From Flavobacterium sp. JAD_PAG50586_2 (GTDB taxonomy: Bacteria; Bacteroidota; Bacteroidia; Flavobacteriales; Flavobacteriaceae): a stretch of DNA of 64,000 nucleotides. The stretch is taken from assembly GCA_023213215.1 (NCBI GenBank), contig CP096136.1:558001-622000 (forward strand). The letters are read 5' to 3'. The stretch's first letter is position 1; each line of letters begins with the position of its first letter. The notes below the pieces were generated by a model. The model ran no database searches. It saw only the letters and a program-made list of their open reading frames with translations, and was not told where the DNA came from. A program made the position numbers and the translations under genes. Positions 1-8,635 of the stretch are shown here, in pieces.

Positions 1-63
1 GCAAGTGGAACTTATTTCCTCCGATTGGAAAATCTGCAAATCGGTAAGATTATCAAATTGTAG
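1..63 (+). CDS. C-terminal end of a T9SS type A sorting-domain protein (partial)
   Basis: Frame 1 is open from the left edge and ends at TAG 61-63. It gives 20 residues that start ASGTYFLRLEN and end KIIKL. This is the last strand pair of the type A sorting domain (Por_Secre_tail family), in which a 'SGxYFLxL' strand precedes a short basic tail. The protein is therefore probably exported by the type IX system and anchored at the cell surface or released. Its body lies outside the window and its function cannot be told. Its stop directly abuts the stop of the converging type B gene, with no base between them. Confidence 0.72.
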   Translation, partial: ASGTYFLRLENLQIGKIIKL

Positions 64-2973
64 CTATCGAAGCATCGAAAAATGGGATTTAAATGTCTGC
101 CAAACCAGCTCTCCGTTTTCATCATAGTCTAGGAACTCAACCATAAACCAATAATCTGTAGAAGGCATTAATTTTCCGTTATAGCTTCCATCCCATCCCG
201 GGCTTTGCGGACTTAACTGCGTGATTAACTTTCCGAATCTGTCATAAATGTATATTTTGGCATTGGGCTGTGCATCAAAATAATGAATATTCCAAAAATC
301 ATTTTTCCCATCACCGTTGGGCGTAAAATAATTCGGGAAGCCCAATACCGTTACCCGTTTGGTAACATCCGTACAATTATTCACGTCAGTGATGCTAACC
401 GTATGTACTCCAGGTGTCAACTGCGTAAATACATTGGAAGTCTGGAAAGGAAGGCTATCAATGCTGAAAAGATAAGGCCCTGTACCACCACTGACTAAGA
501 CTGTTAATGTATTATTATCTGAAAAAGTATTGGTAACAAAGGTTTGGAAATCTTCCACTATTACGGCATTACTTACTATAGAAACTACGGTAGGAGACAC
601 GCAACCTGTTGCCAGATTGGTAACCAACACCGAGTAATTCCCTTCCACATTTGCAGTATATCGATTAATGGTAATGCCTGGAATTAAAGCGCCATTAAAG
701 AACCATTGACAGCTATAAAATAAATCGCTCAGTCCTGTATCAAGTAAAGCAGGCCTGAAAATAGTCCCGTTTGGGTCTTTACAGATAGCAAAATTAGTTA
801 AGAGGGGTTCAGGCAATGGTAAAATAGTAACGTTGGTAGTAACCGGACTTGGTGTACATCCTAAAGTTGCCGGAATAGAATATACAATTTGATGTGTTCC
901 TGCAATGCTTCCGCTGGGGGTAATCTCACCCGTGCTACTGTTAACTGCAACACCCGAAGGCGCAGTATAAACACCTCCTGTAAACGCAGCAGTACCTGTG
1001 AGTGCAACAGCTTGCGGTGTGTTAACAGACCGACAGAAAGGGCCGCCATAACTAATTGCAGCAGTTGGCAAAACTGTAATGACTACATTCGCATTTACGG
1101 TAAACGCAGGACATCCTCCACCGGCAGGAACAAAATATTCTACCGTATAATTACCCGGTGTAGATGAAGATGGGGTAATTGCTCCCGTCACTGTATTGAG
1201 GGATAATCCGGTTGGAAAGGAACTAAAAGTAGCTGTACCTATAATTCCTGTGCCCGTTAGTGTAGCTGCTTGTGGGCTGGTTTGTGAAGTACAAAAAGGA
1301 GAAGCATATTGTAACACGGCAGTTGACGCAGTAATAATAGTTACCGTTGCGGTTCCATTTATAGAATTGCAGAGTCCTCCATTTTGAGGAACATTGTAAG
1401 TTATTGTGTAAACTCCTCCCTGACTTAGGCTTGGGTTTATTTGTCCAGTAGCAGCATCAATTGACAAACCAGAAGGTGTGGCAGTATAATTTCCTCCGGT
1501 TATTCCAATACCGGTTAAGTTAGGATTCTGAACGGTATTTATATAACTGCAATAAGAAGAAGCACTGTAATTTAGGAATGCCTGTGGCGTTAGATAAACA
1601 GCTACATCAGTCTCTACCGCAGCAGGTGTACAACCATTTGGGACAGGAATGTTGTAACTTACCACATAGCTTCCTGGCGTGCTGGTACTTGGATTAAATT
1701 CACCTGTAAGTGCATTAAGGCTTAATCCGGGAACATTTGCAGTAAAGGTTCCTCCCGTATAATTACCTGTACCGATAAGTGTTACCGCCTTTACTGACGT
1801 TTCTGACGTACAGTAATAATCACTGTCGTAGTTAATCTGAGCGGTAGGTTCCAAATAAACGGTTATACTTTTAGTAATGCTTGTGGAACATCCTAAAGTA
1901 TTGAAAGCCGTAAACTTAACAGTGTAAGTTCCAGGAGCGGGAAAAGAATGTACCGGATTTTGTTCGTTTGAAATGGTTCCGTCACCAAAATCCCAAAGAT
2001 AATTATCCAATAAGGAAGGGTTAGCCAATACGGTTGTGTCTTCAAAAACAGCATTGTCAAAACAGGTATTGGTTAAAATAAAATCGGCATTGGGATCTTC
2101 TAACTGTAAGGTTGTTGAAATAACGACGGAGCAACCTGTAACCGAAGTTAAGGTACAAGAATAATTAGCATTTGCGGTCGGATTATTGATTACTATCGTC
2201 TGGGTATCTTCGCCGGTGCTCCACAAATACTCGAATCCGATAGGAGCTGTCAGCTCAGCAGCAGATGAACTCGTACAAAAGGCTGCATCAATAACAAGTT
2301 GCGAACAATAGGCATCAACATAGGCATAGCCAAAATGCCCTCCTGGCGTACAATCCCCGGTTTCAAATTCAATAGTAAGCGTCTGACCAATGTAATCAGT
2401 TAAATTCAGTCCCACTGTAGTCCAGTCTCTATATCTAATATCCCCATTCAAGGTAGAAGTGCAGGTTTCAAATCCAACCATTCCGGCACCGGCAACTACG
2501 GTATATTCCCCACAAACAGGATCAATCAGTAATCCATTTTCATCCAAAACCTTTACCTGAAAACGGGGCTGTTCCTCCTCAAGGTGTCCTGGATCCTGCA
2601 AGACGACGGCATATTTATAAATGAAAAGTGGCGATGTAGGTGTAACTGTAATGGTATAAGAAAGTGTTTCCGCCTGGCTCCCACCCATTGCATTACCAAC
2701 CCGGGCAGAATAAAGACCTCCGGGAGCTACGACAGTAACATTATTACAAGTGTTTGGGTCTGTATCCGTTCCTGTCATTAAGGTGTGCCTCCCATCAACT
2801 ATTCCAGATGGAAGTGGACCACTCGTAGCGGTAAATATAGGACAGCAGCTTCCGGTTCTGCCCGACCATCCATCTAAGGTACCCGATTCGAAATCAGAAT
2901 TAGGACAGGAGCTTTGTGAATTTGCCCTTGCAGTCATTAGTAGTAAAAAAAAGAGGAATATTTTTAATTTCAT
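64..2973 (-). CDS. Secreted PKD-domain protein with T9SS type B (gliding motility-associated) C-terminal domain
   Basis: A 969-residue exported surface protein. Residues 1-19 form a signal peptide (lysines, then a Leu/Phe core, ending near ANSQ). A PKD-like domain (YLWDFGDGT...HSFPAPGTYTVKFTA) lies at about 325-375. It is followed by at least four Ig-like repeats of about 85 residues with the pattern 'Y...YC...N..TGTG...G.Y......GLS.....G.I.PS.S..G.Y.V.Y..P'. The C-terminus (YFTPNGDGKNDFW... IYDRFGKLI ... WDGSYNGKLMPSTDYWF) is the type B sorting domain found on SprB-like adhesins. Such proteins cross the outer membrane through T9SS and usually bind surfaces or sugars; the ligand is unknown. 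The gene stands alone, converging on the neighbour at 1-63 and divergent from 3179. Confidence 0.9.
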   Translation of the reverse strand: MKLKIFLFFLLLMTARANSQSSCPNSDFESGTLDGWSGRTGSCCPIFTATSGPLPSGIVDGRHTLMTGTDTDPNTCNNVTVVAPGGLYSARVGNAMGGSQAETLSYTITVTPTSPLFIYKYAVVLQDPGHLEEEQPRFQVKVLDENGLLIDPVCGEYTVVAGAGMVGFETCTSTLNGDIRYRDWTTVGLNLTDYIGQTLTIEFETGDCTPGGHFGYAYVDAYCSQLVIDAAFCTSSSAAELTAPIGFEYLWSTGEDTQTIVINNPTANANYSCTLTSVTGCSVVISTTLQLEDPNADFILTNTCFDNAVFEDTTVLANPSLLDNYLWDFGDGTISNEQNPVHSFPAPGTYTVKFTAFNTLGCSTSITKSITVYLEPTAQINYDSDYYCTSETSVKAVTLIGTGNYTGGTFTANVPGLSLNALTGEFNPSTSTPGSYVVSYNIPVPNGCTPAAVETDVAVYLTPQAFLNYSASSYCSYINTVQNPNLTGIGITGGNYTATPSGLSIDAATGQINPSLSQGGVYTITYNVPQNGGLCNSINGTATVTIITASTAVLQYASPFCTSQTSPQAATLTGTGIIGTATFSSFPTGLSLNTVTGAITPSSSTPGNYTVEYFVPAGGGCPAFTVNANVVITVLPTAAISYGGPFCRSVNTPQAVALTGTAAFTGGVYTAPSGVAVNSSTGEITPSGSIAGTHQIVYSIPATLGCTPSPVTTNVTILPLPEPLLTNFAICKDPNGTIFRPALLDTGLSDLFYSCQWFFNGALIPGITINRYTANVEGNYSVLVTNLATGCVSPTVVSIVSNAVIVEDFQTFVTNTFSDNNTLTVLVSGGTGPYLFSIDSLPFQTSNVFTQLTPGVHTVSITDVNNCTDVTKRVTVLGFPNYFTPNGDGKNDFWNIHYFDAQPNAKIYIYDRFGKLITQLSPQSPGWDGSYNGKLMPSTDYWFMVEFLDYDENGELVWQTFKSHFSMLR

Positions 2974-3178
2974 CTCTGAAGTTTGGGACTACAACTGATA
3001 AATTTTAGTCTTTTATAAAGCGTAAAGCTAAAAATTAATTACCTAAAAGAAGAAATAACCGAGTTATTTAACGTTTGAAAGGAAGCGTTAGGCAAAAAAA
3101 CATCTCAGAAAAGCAGTTTACCAAAAAGATAATTCGGATTCAGAATTTGTTATATTTGAATAACAAATCCTAAGGATA
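2974..3178. promoter_or_regulatory. Divergent intergenic region with a TAnnTTTG box for the hydroxylase gene
   Basis: About 205 bases separate the divergent genes. TATATTTG at 3151-3158 matches the Bacteroidetes -7 consensus TAnnTTTG and lies about 20 bases before the start codon at 3179. I find no good -33 TTTG at the expected spacing. No clear element for the minus-strand gene and no structured RNA were seen. Confidence 0.4.
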
Positions 3179-4453
3179 ATGGAAGAATATGGGAAAATAT
3201 TATTGATTGCGATGCCCTTTTTCCTTTTGTTGATTTTCATCGAAAGGACTTATGGATATTTCAAAGGCATAAATCATACTCCGGTAATGGACAGTGTTTC
3301 CAGTATAAGCTCCGGAATGACCAATGCAGTAAAGGATGCCTTAGGTTTGAGCATTGCTATTATTTCCTATGAATGGATGGTTTCCCATTTGGCAATTCTG
3401 CATATCGAAGCAACGGTTTTGACTTACATCATTGCCTTTTTCGCCATCGATTTTTATGGGTATTGGGGCCACCGATGGGCACATCAGATCAATTTTTTAT
3501 GGAACAAACATGCCATTCACCATAGCAGCGAAGAGTTCAATCTTGCCTGTGCATTGCGTCAGCCGGTTTCAAGTTTTATCAGCCTGTTTACTTTTCTGTT
3601 ATTGCCTGCTGCTCTTTTGGGAGTTCCTGCTTCGGTAATTGCAATCCTGCTTCCGATACATTTATTTTTACAGTTTTGGTACCATACGAGGTATATCGGC
3701 AAAATGGGCTTTTTAGAAAAGTTCCTCGTAACGCCTTCACATCACAGAGTCCATCACGCTATCAATCCTGAATACATGGATAAAAACCACGGCCAAATAT
3801 TTATTTTCTGGGACAAATGGTTTGGCACTTTTCAGGAAGAATTGGATACTGTTCCGCCTGTTTTTGGAATCACACGTCCGGTCCAAACCTGGAATCCGAT
3901 TCGAATTAATTTCCAACACTTATGGCTTTTGGCCAAAGATGCTTATCGTGCTGAAAATTGGAAAGATAAGGCAACAATCTGGTTTAAACCAACAGGCTGG
4001 CGACCTGCAGCTTTTGACGAAAAATATCCAGTTCATAAAATCAGTGATGTGTATCGCTTTGAGAAATACGGACATCAGCATTCCGATTTATTGAAATATT
4101 GGTCGGTAATTCAACTCTTCGTTACATTAGGACTGATTAGCTACCTATTTGGAAATATCGCAGCAATTGGCCTGCCAAATATTTTCCTCTACGGATTATT
4201 TGTTTTCCTAACCGTTTACAGCTATACCGAATTAATGGATACAAGACGCTTTTCGATTTTTTGGGAAGGTTTGCGGTTTATACTCGCCATCGGAATCCTT
4301 TATTGGTATGGCGATTGGTTCGGAATGTCTTCGCTGCTTCCTTATTCTAATTGGATATTCATTTCCTATTTCCTACTATCTCTATTGATGAATTCGTACT
4401 TCGTTTTTGTCGAGTTTAAAAAAAGCCAAAACACACTTTCTTATGATAACTAG
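3179..4453 (+). CDS. Alkylglycerol monooxygenase-like membrane di-iron hydroxylase (sterol desaturase/fatty acid hydroxylase family)
   Basis: A 424-residue multi-pass membrane protein. The histidine clusters of the fatty-acid hydroxylase superfamily are all visible: HRWAH, HAIHHSSEEFN followed by LACALRQ, and TPSHHRVHH followed by DKNHGQ and WDKWFGTF. These strings resemble animal alkylglycerol monooxygenase (AGMO/TMEM195) more than sterol desaturases, because AGMO has the same HHSSE-x-[FY]-N-L...ALRQ and DKN...WDK-x-FGTF signatures. AGMO hydroxylates the ether carbon of alkylglycerols using a pterin cofactor; the bacterial substrate is inferred only. About 150 further C-terminal residues hold several more hydrophobic segments. 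The next gene, a lysoplasmalogenase homologue, overlaps by 11 bases, suggesting a joint role in ether-lipid turnover. Confidence 0.82.
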   Translation: MEEYGKILLIAMPFFLLLIFIERTYGYFKGINHTPVMDSVSSISSGMTNAVKDALGLSIAIISYEWMVSHLAILHIEATVLTYIIAFFAIDFYGYWGHRWAHQINFLWNKHAIHHSSEEFNLACALRQPVSSFISLFTFLLLPAALLGVPASVIAILLPIHLFLQFWYHTRYIGKMGFLEKFLVTPSHHRVHHAINPEYMDKNHGQIFIFWDKWFGTFQEELDTVPPVFGITRPVQTWNPIRINFQHLWLLAKDAYRAENWKDKATIWFKPTGWRPAAFDEKYPVHKISDVYRFEKYGHQHSDLLKYWSVIQLFVTLGLISYLFGNIAAIGLPNIFLYGLFVFLTVYSYTELMDTRRFSIFWEGLRFILAIGILYWYGDWFGMSSLLPYSNWIFISYFLLSLLMNSYFVFVEFKKSQNTLSYDN

Positions 4454-5111
4454 CCAAAAGGTACTTCAGGCTTTCATCATTATTTCAATAGTATACATCC
4501 TTTTATTACTAGCCGGACTGGATGCAATAATCTGGTTTTTAAAACCATTTTTACTGCCGTTCTTATTTTATGCCGTAGTAAAAAGCGAATCCTTTCCAAC
4601 CAAAAAATGGCTGTTAATAGCGCTATTGTTTTCCTGGATTGGCGACTGCATTTTATTATTTTCAAACAAAGGGGAATTATATTTTATCAGTGGATTAGCC
4701 GCCTTTTTGATAGCCCACATTGTACTCATAGTGCTTTTTACCAAACAAAAATCGGCGCATCTGAGTTTTAAAAAACCGTTATTTTGGATGGGGTTTGTTT
4801 GTGCTACTATCTATCTTGCCGGAATGCTTTCGCTTTTATTGCCAGGCTTAGGCGATTTGAGATTTCCAGTAATTTTATATGCGCTGACTATTACGATTAT
4901 GCTAAAAACAGCTTTAAAAGGAAGTTTTGACTGGAAAGACAACTCGAAATATTGGGTACTTACAGGTGCAGTCTTCTTTGTGATTTCCGATAGTATTCTG
5001 GCAATTGATAAATTTCATTCGCCTATAACATCAGCTTCCTTTTCGATAATGGCAACCTACCTGATTGCCCAGTTTTGCATTACATATGGAATTTTGAAAC
5101 TTAATAAATAA
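4443..5111 (+). CDS. Lysoplasmalogenase family protein (YhhN/TMEM86)
   Basis: Starting at the ATG at 4443 (MITSQKVLQAF) gives 222 residues. That start overlaps the upstream stop by 11 bases, as expected for translational coupling; an upstream in-frame ATG at 4407 would overlap the previous gene by 47 bases and is less likely. There are about eight transmembrane helices. The acidic family motifs are visible as WIGDCILLF and ISDSILAIDKF, in which the aspartates are the presumed catalytic residues of YhhN/TMEM86 proteins. Family members hydrolyse the vinyl-ether bond of lysoplasmalogen, releasing a fatty aldehyde and a glycerophospho-head group. Substrate specificity here is inferred from the family and the AGMO-like neighbour. 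Confidence 0.85.
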   Translation: MITSQKVLQAFIIISIVYILLLLAGLDAIIWFLKPFLLPFLFYAVVKSESFPTKKWLLIALLFSWIGDCILLFSNKGELYFISGLAAFLIAHIVLIVLFTKQKSAHLSFKKPLFWMGFVCATIYLAGMLSLLLPGLGDLRFPVILYALTITIMLKTALKGSFDWKDNSKYWVLTGAVFFVISDSILAIDKFHSPITSASFSIMATYLIAQFCITYGILKLNK

Positions 5112-5147
5112 TCAGTAGCACAGCCACAGTTATCTTAAGGACATTCC

Positions 5148-5243
5148 GTCCCGCTGTCCATTCTATCTTTTATCCTGAACTTGTTTCAGGATCCTGAAAC
5201 AAGTTCAGGATAAAAGGATGCCATTCCCATCGGGGCTAACGAC
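5148..5243. repeat. REP-like nested palindromic element, copy 1
   Basis: Bases 5167-5216 form a perfect 50-base palindrome centred on GGATCC at 5189-5194. It is flanked by GTCCCGCT at 5148-5155 on the left and ATCGGGGCTAACGAC ending at 5243 on the right. The same flanks occur around a different hairpin at 34321-34419, so this is a repeated intergenic element and not a gene-specific terminator. It lies between the convergent genes ending at 5111 and 5263 and may still stop transcription in both directions. Confidence 0.75.
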
Positions 5244-5262
5244 ACCATCAGTTATTTTAGGT

Positions 5263-5658
5263 TTATTTTATAAATTCAAGAATATCTCCCTGAGCATTTT
5301 GTACTTTAAGTAAGGTTGATGTCAATTGTAAAATAGTGAATGTAAAAGAATTGCCATTAAATGTAGTCACAATAGTGTTCCCCGATTTTGTATAAGTTCC
5401 GGAATGATCAACAGCTTCACACAAAGAAGTAAAATAGGTTTCTGTTACAACTCCGTCATTAGTAAACTGCGATTTGTCTTTGTCACAACCCGCTTCATTT
5501 CCGCTATAAGGAGTAAGGACTTCCTCTCCACCAACAACAGAACCCTGTCGGTTGTATTTCCAAACTCCAACAATAGAAGGAGAACCGGAATCATCACTAC
5601 TACAGGAATTAAATAATAATACAGTGATGACAGCTAAAAGAAAAAGTTTTGTTTTCAT
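5263..5658 (-). CDS. Lipocalin-like lipoprotein
   Basis: A 131-residue protein with a lipoprotein signal: MKTKLF, a hydrophobic core and the lipobox LFNSC, followed by SSDDS. The mature part (VGVWKYNRQGSVVGG ... FTNDGVVTETYF ... YTKSGNTIVTTFNG) has the strand pattern of the small lipocalin-like domains common in Bacteroidetes lipoproteins, with a GxW motif at the start of the barrel. The ligand is unknown. The Ser/Asp-rich stretch after the cysteine resembles the Bacteroidetes lipoprotein export signal for surface display, but this is inference. The gene stands alone between the REP-like element and the YeeE/YedE pair. Confidence 0.7.
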   Translation of the reverse strand: MKTKLFLLAVITVLLFNSCSSDDSGSPSIVGVWKYNRQGSVVGGEEVLTPYSGNEAGCDKDKSQFTNDGVVTETYFTSLCEAVDHSGTYTKSGNTIVTTFNGNSFTFTILQLTSTLLKVQNAQGDILEFIK

Positions 5659-5708
5659 AAGGTTTGATTTTTGTTTGGTGCCGAAAGTAGCAATAAAAAT
5701 GTAAATAA

Positions 5709-6122
5709 TTAATGAGGTAGTTTATCCTTTAATACTCCGTAAAGAAAAGTTCCGAGAAGTGCACCTATTAATATCAGTCCTACACTCATAAAACCTGCAC
5801 CGAGCAGGATGAAAATTGGTCCAGGGCAGGCACCTACCATAGCCCATCCTAATCCGAAAAGAAGTCCGCCGACCCAGTAACGTACACTGCCCTTTTCCTT
5901 ATCCTGGATAACAATCAGATTGCCATCGATGTCTTTTAATTGCCTTCTCTTCATGAACTGAACACCAATCAAACCAACCGCAATCGCCGTCATAATGATG
6001 CCATACATGTGAAACGACTGAAACTGGAACATTTCATAAATTCGGTACCAGGAAACCGCTTCGGCTTTGGTCAAGACAATCCCGAATACAAAACCAACGA
6101 GTAAATATTTTAGATATTTCAT
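5709..6122 (-). CDS. YeeE/YedE-family transporter half (DUF6691-type)
   Basis: A 137-residue membrane protein with about four helices. The sequence FGLGWAMVGACPGPIF carries the conserved cysteine of the YeeE/YedE (TsuA-like) fold, in which cysteines in the channel pass thiosulfate or other sulfur compounds. It covers only half of a full transporter, and the other half is encoded 3 bases upstream at 6126-6683. The helices 1-2 linker KRRQLKDIDGNLIVIQDKEKG is cytoplasmic-like. The sulfur-compound substrate is inferred from the family; there is no adjacent rhodanese or sulfur dioxygenase in this window to narrow it. Confidence 0.8.
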   Translation of the reverse strand: MKYLKYLLVGFVFGIVLTKAEAVSWYRIYEMFQFQSFHMYGIIMTAIAVGLIGVQFMKRRQLKDIDGNLIVIQDKEKGSVRYWVGGLLFGLGWAMVGACPGPIFILLGAGFMSVGLILIGALLGTFLYGVLKDKLPH

Positions 6123-6125
6123 AAC

Positions 6126-6683
6126 TTAGAATAATAAAGGTAAAATAAAATGAGCCATAAGCAGTCCGCCAACAAAAAAGCCAATCACCGCTTTTAGTGA
6201 AGGTATTTGCAGGTTACTCATTCCGGCAATAGCATGGCCTGAGGTACAACCGCCAGCATAACGTGAACCAAAACCAATCAACAATCCTCCAACAAGAAGA
6301 ATAATAATCATCTTTGGAGATTCGAATATTTGATTGCCAAATAAGGTCTCAGGCAGTAATTTTCCGTTTGGGGCATCAATTCCCATCGCTGCTAATTGTT
6401 CAATGGTTTTCGGATTGATAGCCACATTCGAAGCATCGCTCAAAAAATGAACGGCAACATAACCGCCAAGCATCGCTCCAACAACAACCGCTAAATTCCA
6501 TCGTTGGGCTTTCCAATCCCAATCGAAAAAAGAAACCTTATTACCAACACCGGTCATCGAACAAAGTGTCCGTAAATTGGAAGACATCCCGAAAACTTTT
6601 CCAAAATAATTAAGAAGAAGCATTATTGCCGCAATCAGAAATCCGGCAACCGACCAATGCCAAGTATGAGTTATAAATTCCAT
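6126..6683 (-). CDS. YeeE/YedE-family transporter half
   Basis: A 185-residue protein from the ATG at 6683 (MEFITHTWHWSVAGFL). An in-frame ATG at 6746 would add 21 non-hydrophobic residues and run into the TATTTTTG promoter-like box, so the shorter form is preferred. Two cysteine motifs of the family are visible: TLCSMTGVGN and GGCTSGHAIAGM. The downstream half-gene begins 3 bases later, so the two are co-transcribed and probably assemble into one sulfur-compound channel. Divergent from the DUF4199 gene at 6762. Confidence 0.82.
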   Translation of the reverse strand: MEFITHTWHWSVAGFLIAAIMLLLNYFGKVFGMSSNLRTLCSMTGVGNKVSFFDWDWKAQRWNLAVVVGAMLGGYVAVHFLSDASNVAINPKTIEQLAAMGIDAPNGKLLPETLFGNQIFESPKMIIILLVGGLLIGFGSRYAGGCTSGHAIAGMSNLQIPSLKAVIGFFVGGLLMAHFILPLLF

Positions 6684-6761
6684 TGAATGATTTTTTACAA
6701 AAATAGCAATATAATATTTATCGAAATGAAGTATTTTTGAACTCAAATTATAAGCAGGAAA

Positions 6762-7238
6762 ATGAAAAATTATTCGATAGAGATCAAATGGGCAATTCGC
6801 TTTACCTTACTAACATTAGCCTGGGCAATCGGAGAAAAAGTAATCGGACTCCACGACGTTCATATTGCTTATTACGGAATGTGCAGCATGCTCTTTGTGT
6901 TTCCCGCATTTTTGTTTTACTATCTGGCTTTAGCCGAAAAGAAAAAATATTTCTATGACAATGCTATTACCTGGAAACAGGGATTTGTCAGCGGAATTGT
7001 CTTATCGTTTATAATCACTTTGTTCATTCCGGCCACGCAGTATATTATTTATAAAAGCATCACACCTCATTTCTTCGACAACATCATTGCCTATAAAGTA
7101 CAACACAAAATGACTTTGGAAAATGCCAAATTATACTTTAATCTAAAAACCTACATTATCGAGGGCACCTTTACGGGATTATCAAAAGGAATAATTACCG
7201 GAGCTATAGTTTCGTTACTCATCCGAAACAAAAAATAA
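6762..7238 (+). CDS. DUF4199-family membrane protein
   Basis: A 158-residue protein with about four hydrophobic helices, a conserved WAIRFTLLTLAW start and an amphipathic stretch AYKVQHKMTLENAKLYFNLKTY between helices 3 and 4. The layout fits the DUF4199 family found across Bacteroidetes. No function is known for the family and none can be read here. It is followed 44 bases later by a small lipoprotein gene on the same strand. Confidence 0.65.
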   Translation: MKNYSIEIKWAIRFTLLTLAWAIGEKVIGLHDVHIAYYGMCSMLFVFPAFLFYYLALAEKKKYFYDNAITWKQGFVSGIVLSFIITLFIPATQYIIYKSITPHFFDNIIAYKVQHKMTLENAKLYFNLKTYIIEGTFTGLSKGIITGAIVSLLIRNKK

Positions 7239-7282
7239 CCGTTAGCATGATTATTGCTTAACTAGAAAAAACTATTTAACTC

Positions 7283-7741
7283 ATGAGAAATTTAGCCAAA
7301 CTTACCACATTTGTTGTACTGCTTTCATTATTTACATCCTGCGTCAGTACAAAATCTACTTTAAAAAATGTCGACGATAATGCTCCTATTCCAGGACTAA
7401 AGGATAATAGTACTTTTTATTTATCAGAATATGCCAAAGACAGGAAATATGGTTATGATGCTGATTATCCCGTTAATGTATTCTATCAGAATGCCAAAGA
7501 TGAAAACCTGAATGCGCAGCGTTTCCTAAATGCTCTGGCTGGGCCAAATGGTGAAAAGATCAGCTATTCCAAAGTAGAAAGCTGTTGCCCATTTCCAACC
7601 AAAAGAACTGAAATCGGTGCCGGATTCCTGGACATCTACGAAATAAAATGGGAAGGACAGTCCAAGCCCGTCAAGTTATACCTAAACATTTATGAACGAG
7701 GTTATTTACTTGTTCCTGTTGGCCTTTCGATAAAAAAATAA
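7283..7741 (+). CDS. Small lipoprotein of unknown function upstream of kdsA
   Basis: 152 residues with a lipoprotein signal peptide (MRNLAKLTTFVVLLSLFTSC). The mature region contains FLNALAGPNGEKI, a double cysteine in KVESCCPFPTKR and a strand-rich tail, KWEGQSKPVKLYLNIYERG. I recognise no catalytic motif. It sits 66 bases before kdsA; homologues that I recall carry a misleading KDO-aldolase name, apparently from that neighbourhood and not from similarity, since nothing of the KdsA barrel is present. kdsA has its own TATCTTTG box, so co-transcription is possible but not required. Confidence 0.7.
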   Translation: MRNLAKLTTFVVLLSLFTSCVSTKSTLKNVDDNAPIPGLKDNSTFYLSEYAKDRKYGYDADYPVNVFYQNAKDENLNAQRFLNALAGPNGEKISYSKVESCCPFPTKRTEIGAGFLDIYEIKWEGQSKPVKLYLNIYERGYLLVPVGLSIKK

Positions 7742-7778
7742 CGTGACATCTATCACTTTTAAATAACCAAATTAGTAG

Positions 7779-7786
7779 TATCTTTG
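7779..7786 (+). promoter_or_regulatory. Promoter -7 element TATCTTTG for kdsA
   Basis: TATCTTTG exactly fits the Bacteroidetes TAnnTTTG element. It lies 21 bases before the kdsA ATG, giving a short leader. The -33 region at about 7755-7760 is only T-rich. Confidence 0.6.
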
Positions 7787-7807
7787 CACCGATAAAAAAC
7801 ACACACT

Positions 7808-8626
7808 ATGAATATTAATGCTATTCCACAAATCAAGAATACCGATAGTGGGAATTTCTTTGTACTTGCAGGCCCATGTGCCATTGAAGGGGAAGAAATG
7901 GCAATGCGAATTGCCGAAAAACTTGTTACTGTTACAGACAAATTACAAATACCATACGTTTTTAAAGGCTCTTTCAAAAAAGCAAATCGTTCAAGAATCG
8001 ATAGCTTTTGTGGAATTGGCGATGAAAAAGCGCTAAAGATACTTCGGAAGGTTTCTGAAACTTTCCATATTCCAACAGTTACCGATATCCATACCAATGA
8101 GGACGCTGACAAAGCCGCTCAGTATGTTGATGTATTGCAGATTCCGGCTTTTTTGGTACGCCAGACTGACTTAGTTGTGGCTGCAGCCAATACTGGGAAA
8201 GTGGTTAATCTGAAAAAAGGACAATTCATGAGTCCGGAAAGCATGAAACACGCGGTTCAGAAAGTTTTGGATTGCAATAACGAAAACGTAATGGTTACCG
8301 ACAGGGGAACTATGTTTGGCTACCAGGATATGATAGTGGATTTCCGTGGCATTCCAACCATGCAGCAGTATGCAACTACAGTTTTAGACGTTACGCATTC
8401 ATTGCAACAACCTAATCAGACTGCCGGTGTTACAGGCGGAAGACCCGATATGATTGAAACTATCGCCAAAGCTGGAATTGTAGTGGGTGTTGATGGGATT
8501 TTCATAGAAACGCATTTCGATCCCGCAAATGCCAAAAGTGATGGTGCTAACATGCTGCATTTAGATTACTTTGAAGGCTTGATGACCCGTTTGGTAGCCA
8601 TCAGAAAAACAATAAATCAATTTTAA
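7808..8626 (+). CDS. kdsA: 3-deoxy-8-phosphooctulonate synthase
   Basis: 272 residues, the normal length for KdsA, which condenses arabinose 5-phosphate with phosphoenolpyruvate to give KDO 8-phosphate for lipid A and lipopolysaccharide assembly. Visible signatures are FVLAGPCAIEG near residue 16, YVFKGSFKKANRS, PAFLVRQTDLV, KKGQFMSPESM, DRGTMFGY, DVTHSLQQP and TGGRPDMIE. The GPC motif has cysteine where the metal-independent E. coli enzyme has asparagine, so this should be the metal-dependent class. A conserved barrel gene starts 9 bases downstream and is probably co-transcribed. Cytoplasmic. Confidence 0.97.
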   Translation: MNINAIPQIKNTDSGNFFVLAGPCAIEGEEMAMRIAEKLVTVTDKLQIPYVFKGSFKKANRSRIDSFCGIGDEKALKILRKVSETFHIPTVTDIHTNEDADKAAQYVDVLQIPAFLVRQTDLVVAAANTGKVVNLKKGQFMSPESMKHAVQKVLDCNNENVMVTDRGTMFGYQDMIVDFRGIPTMQQYATTVLDVTHSLQQPNQTAGVTGGRPDMIETIAKAGIVVGVDGIFIETHFDPANAKSDGANMLHLDYFEGLMTRLVAIRKTINQF

Positions 8627-8635
8627 TTTTAAACG

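Noticed and set aside
7283-7741. KDO-aldolase name for the small lipoprotein upstream of kdsA
   Set aside because: It has a lipobox and no part of the KdsA barrel; the name would derive only from its position.
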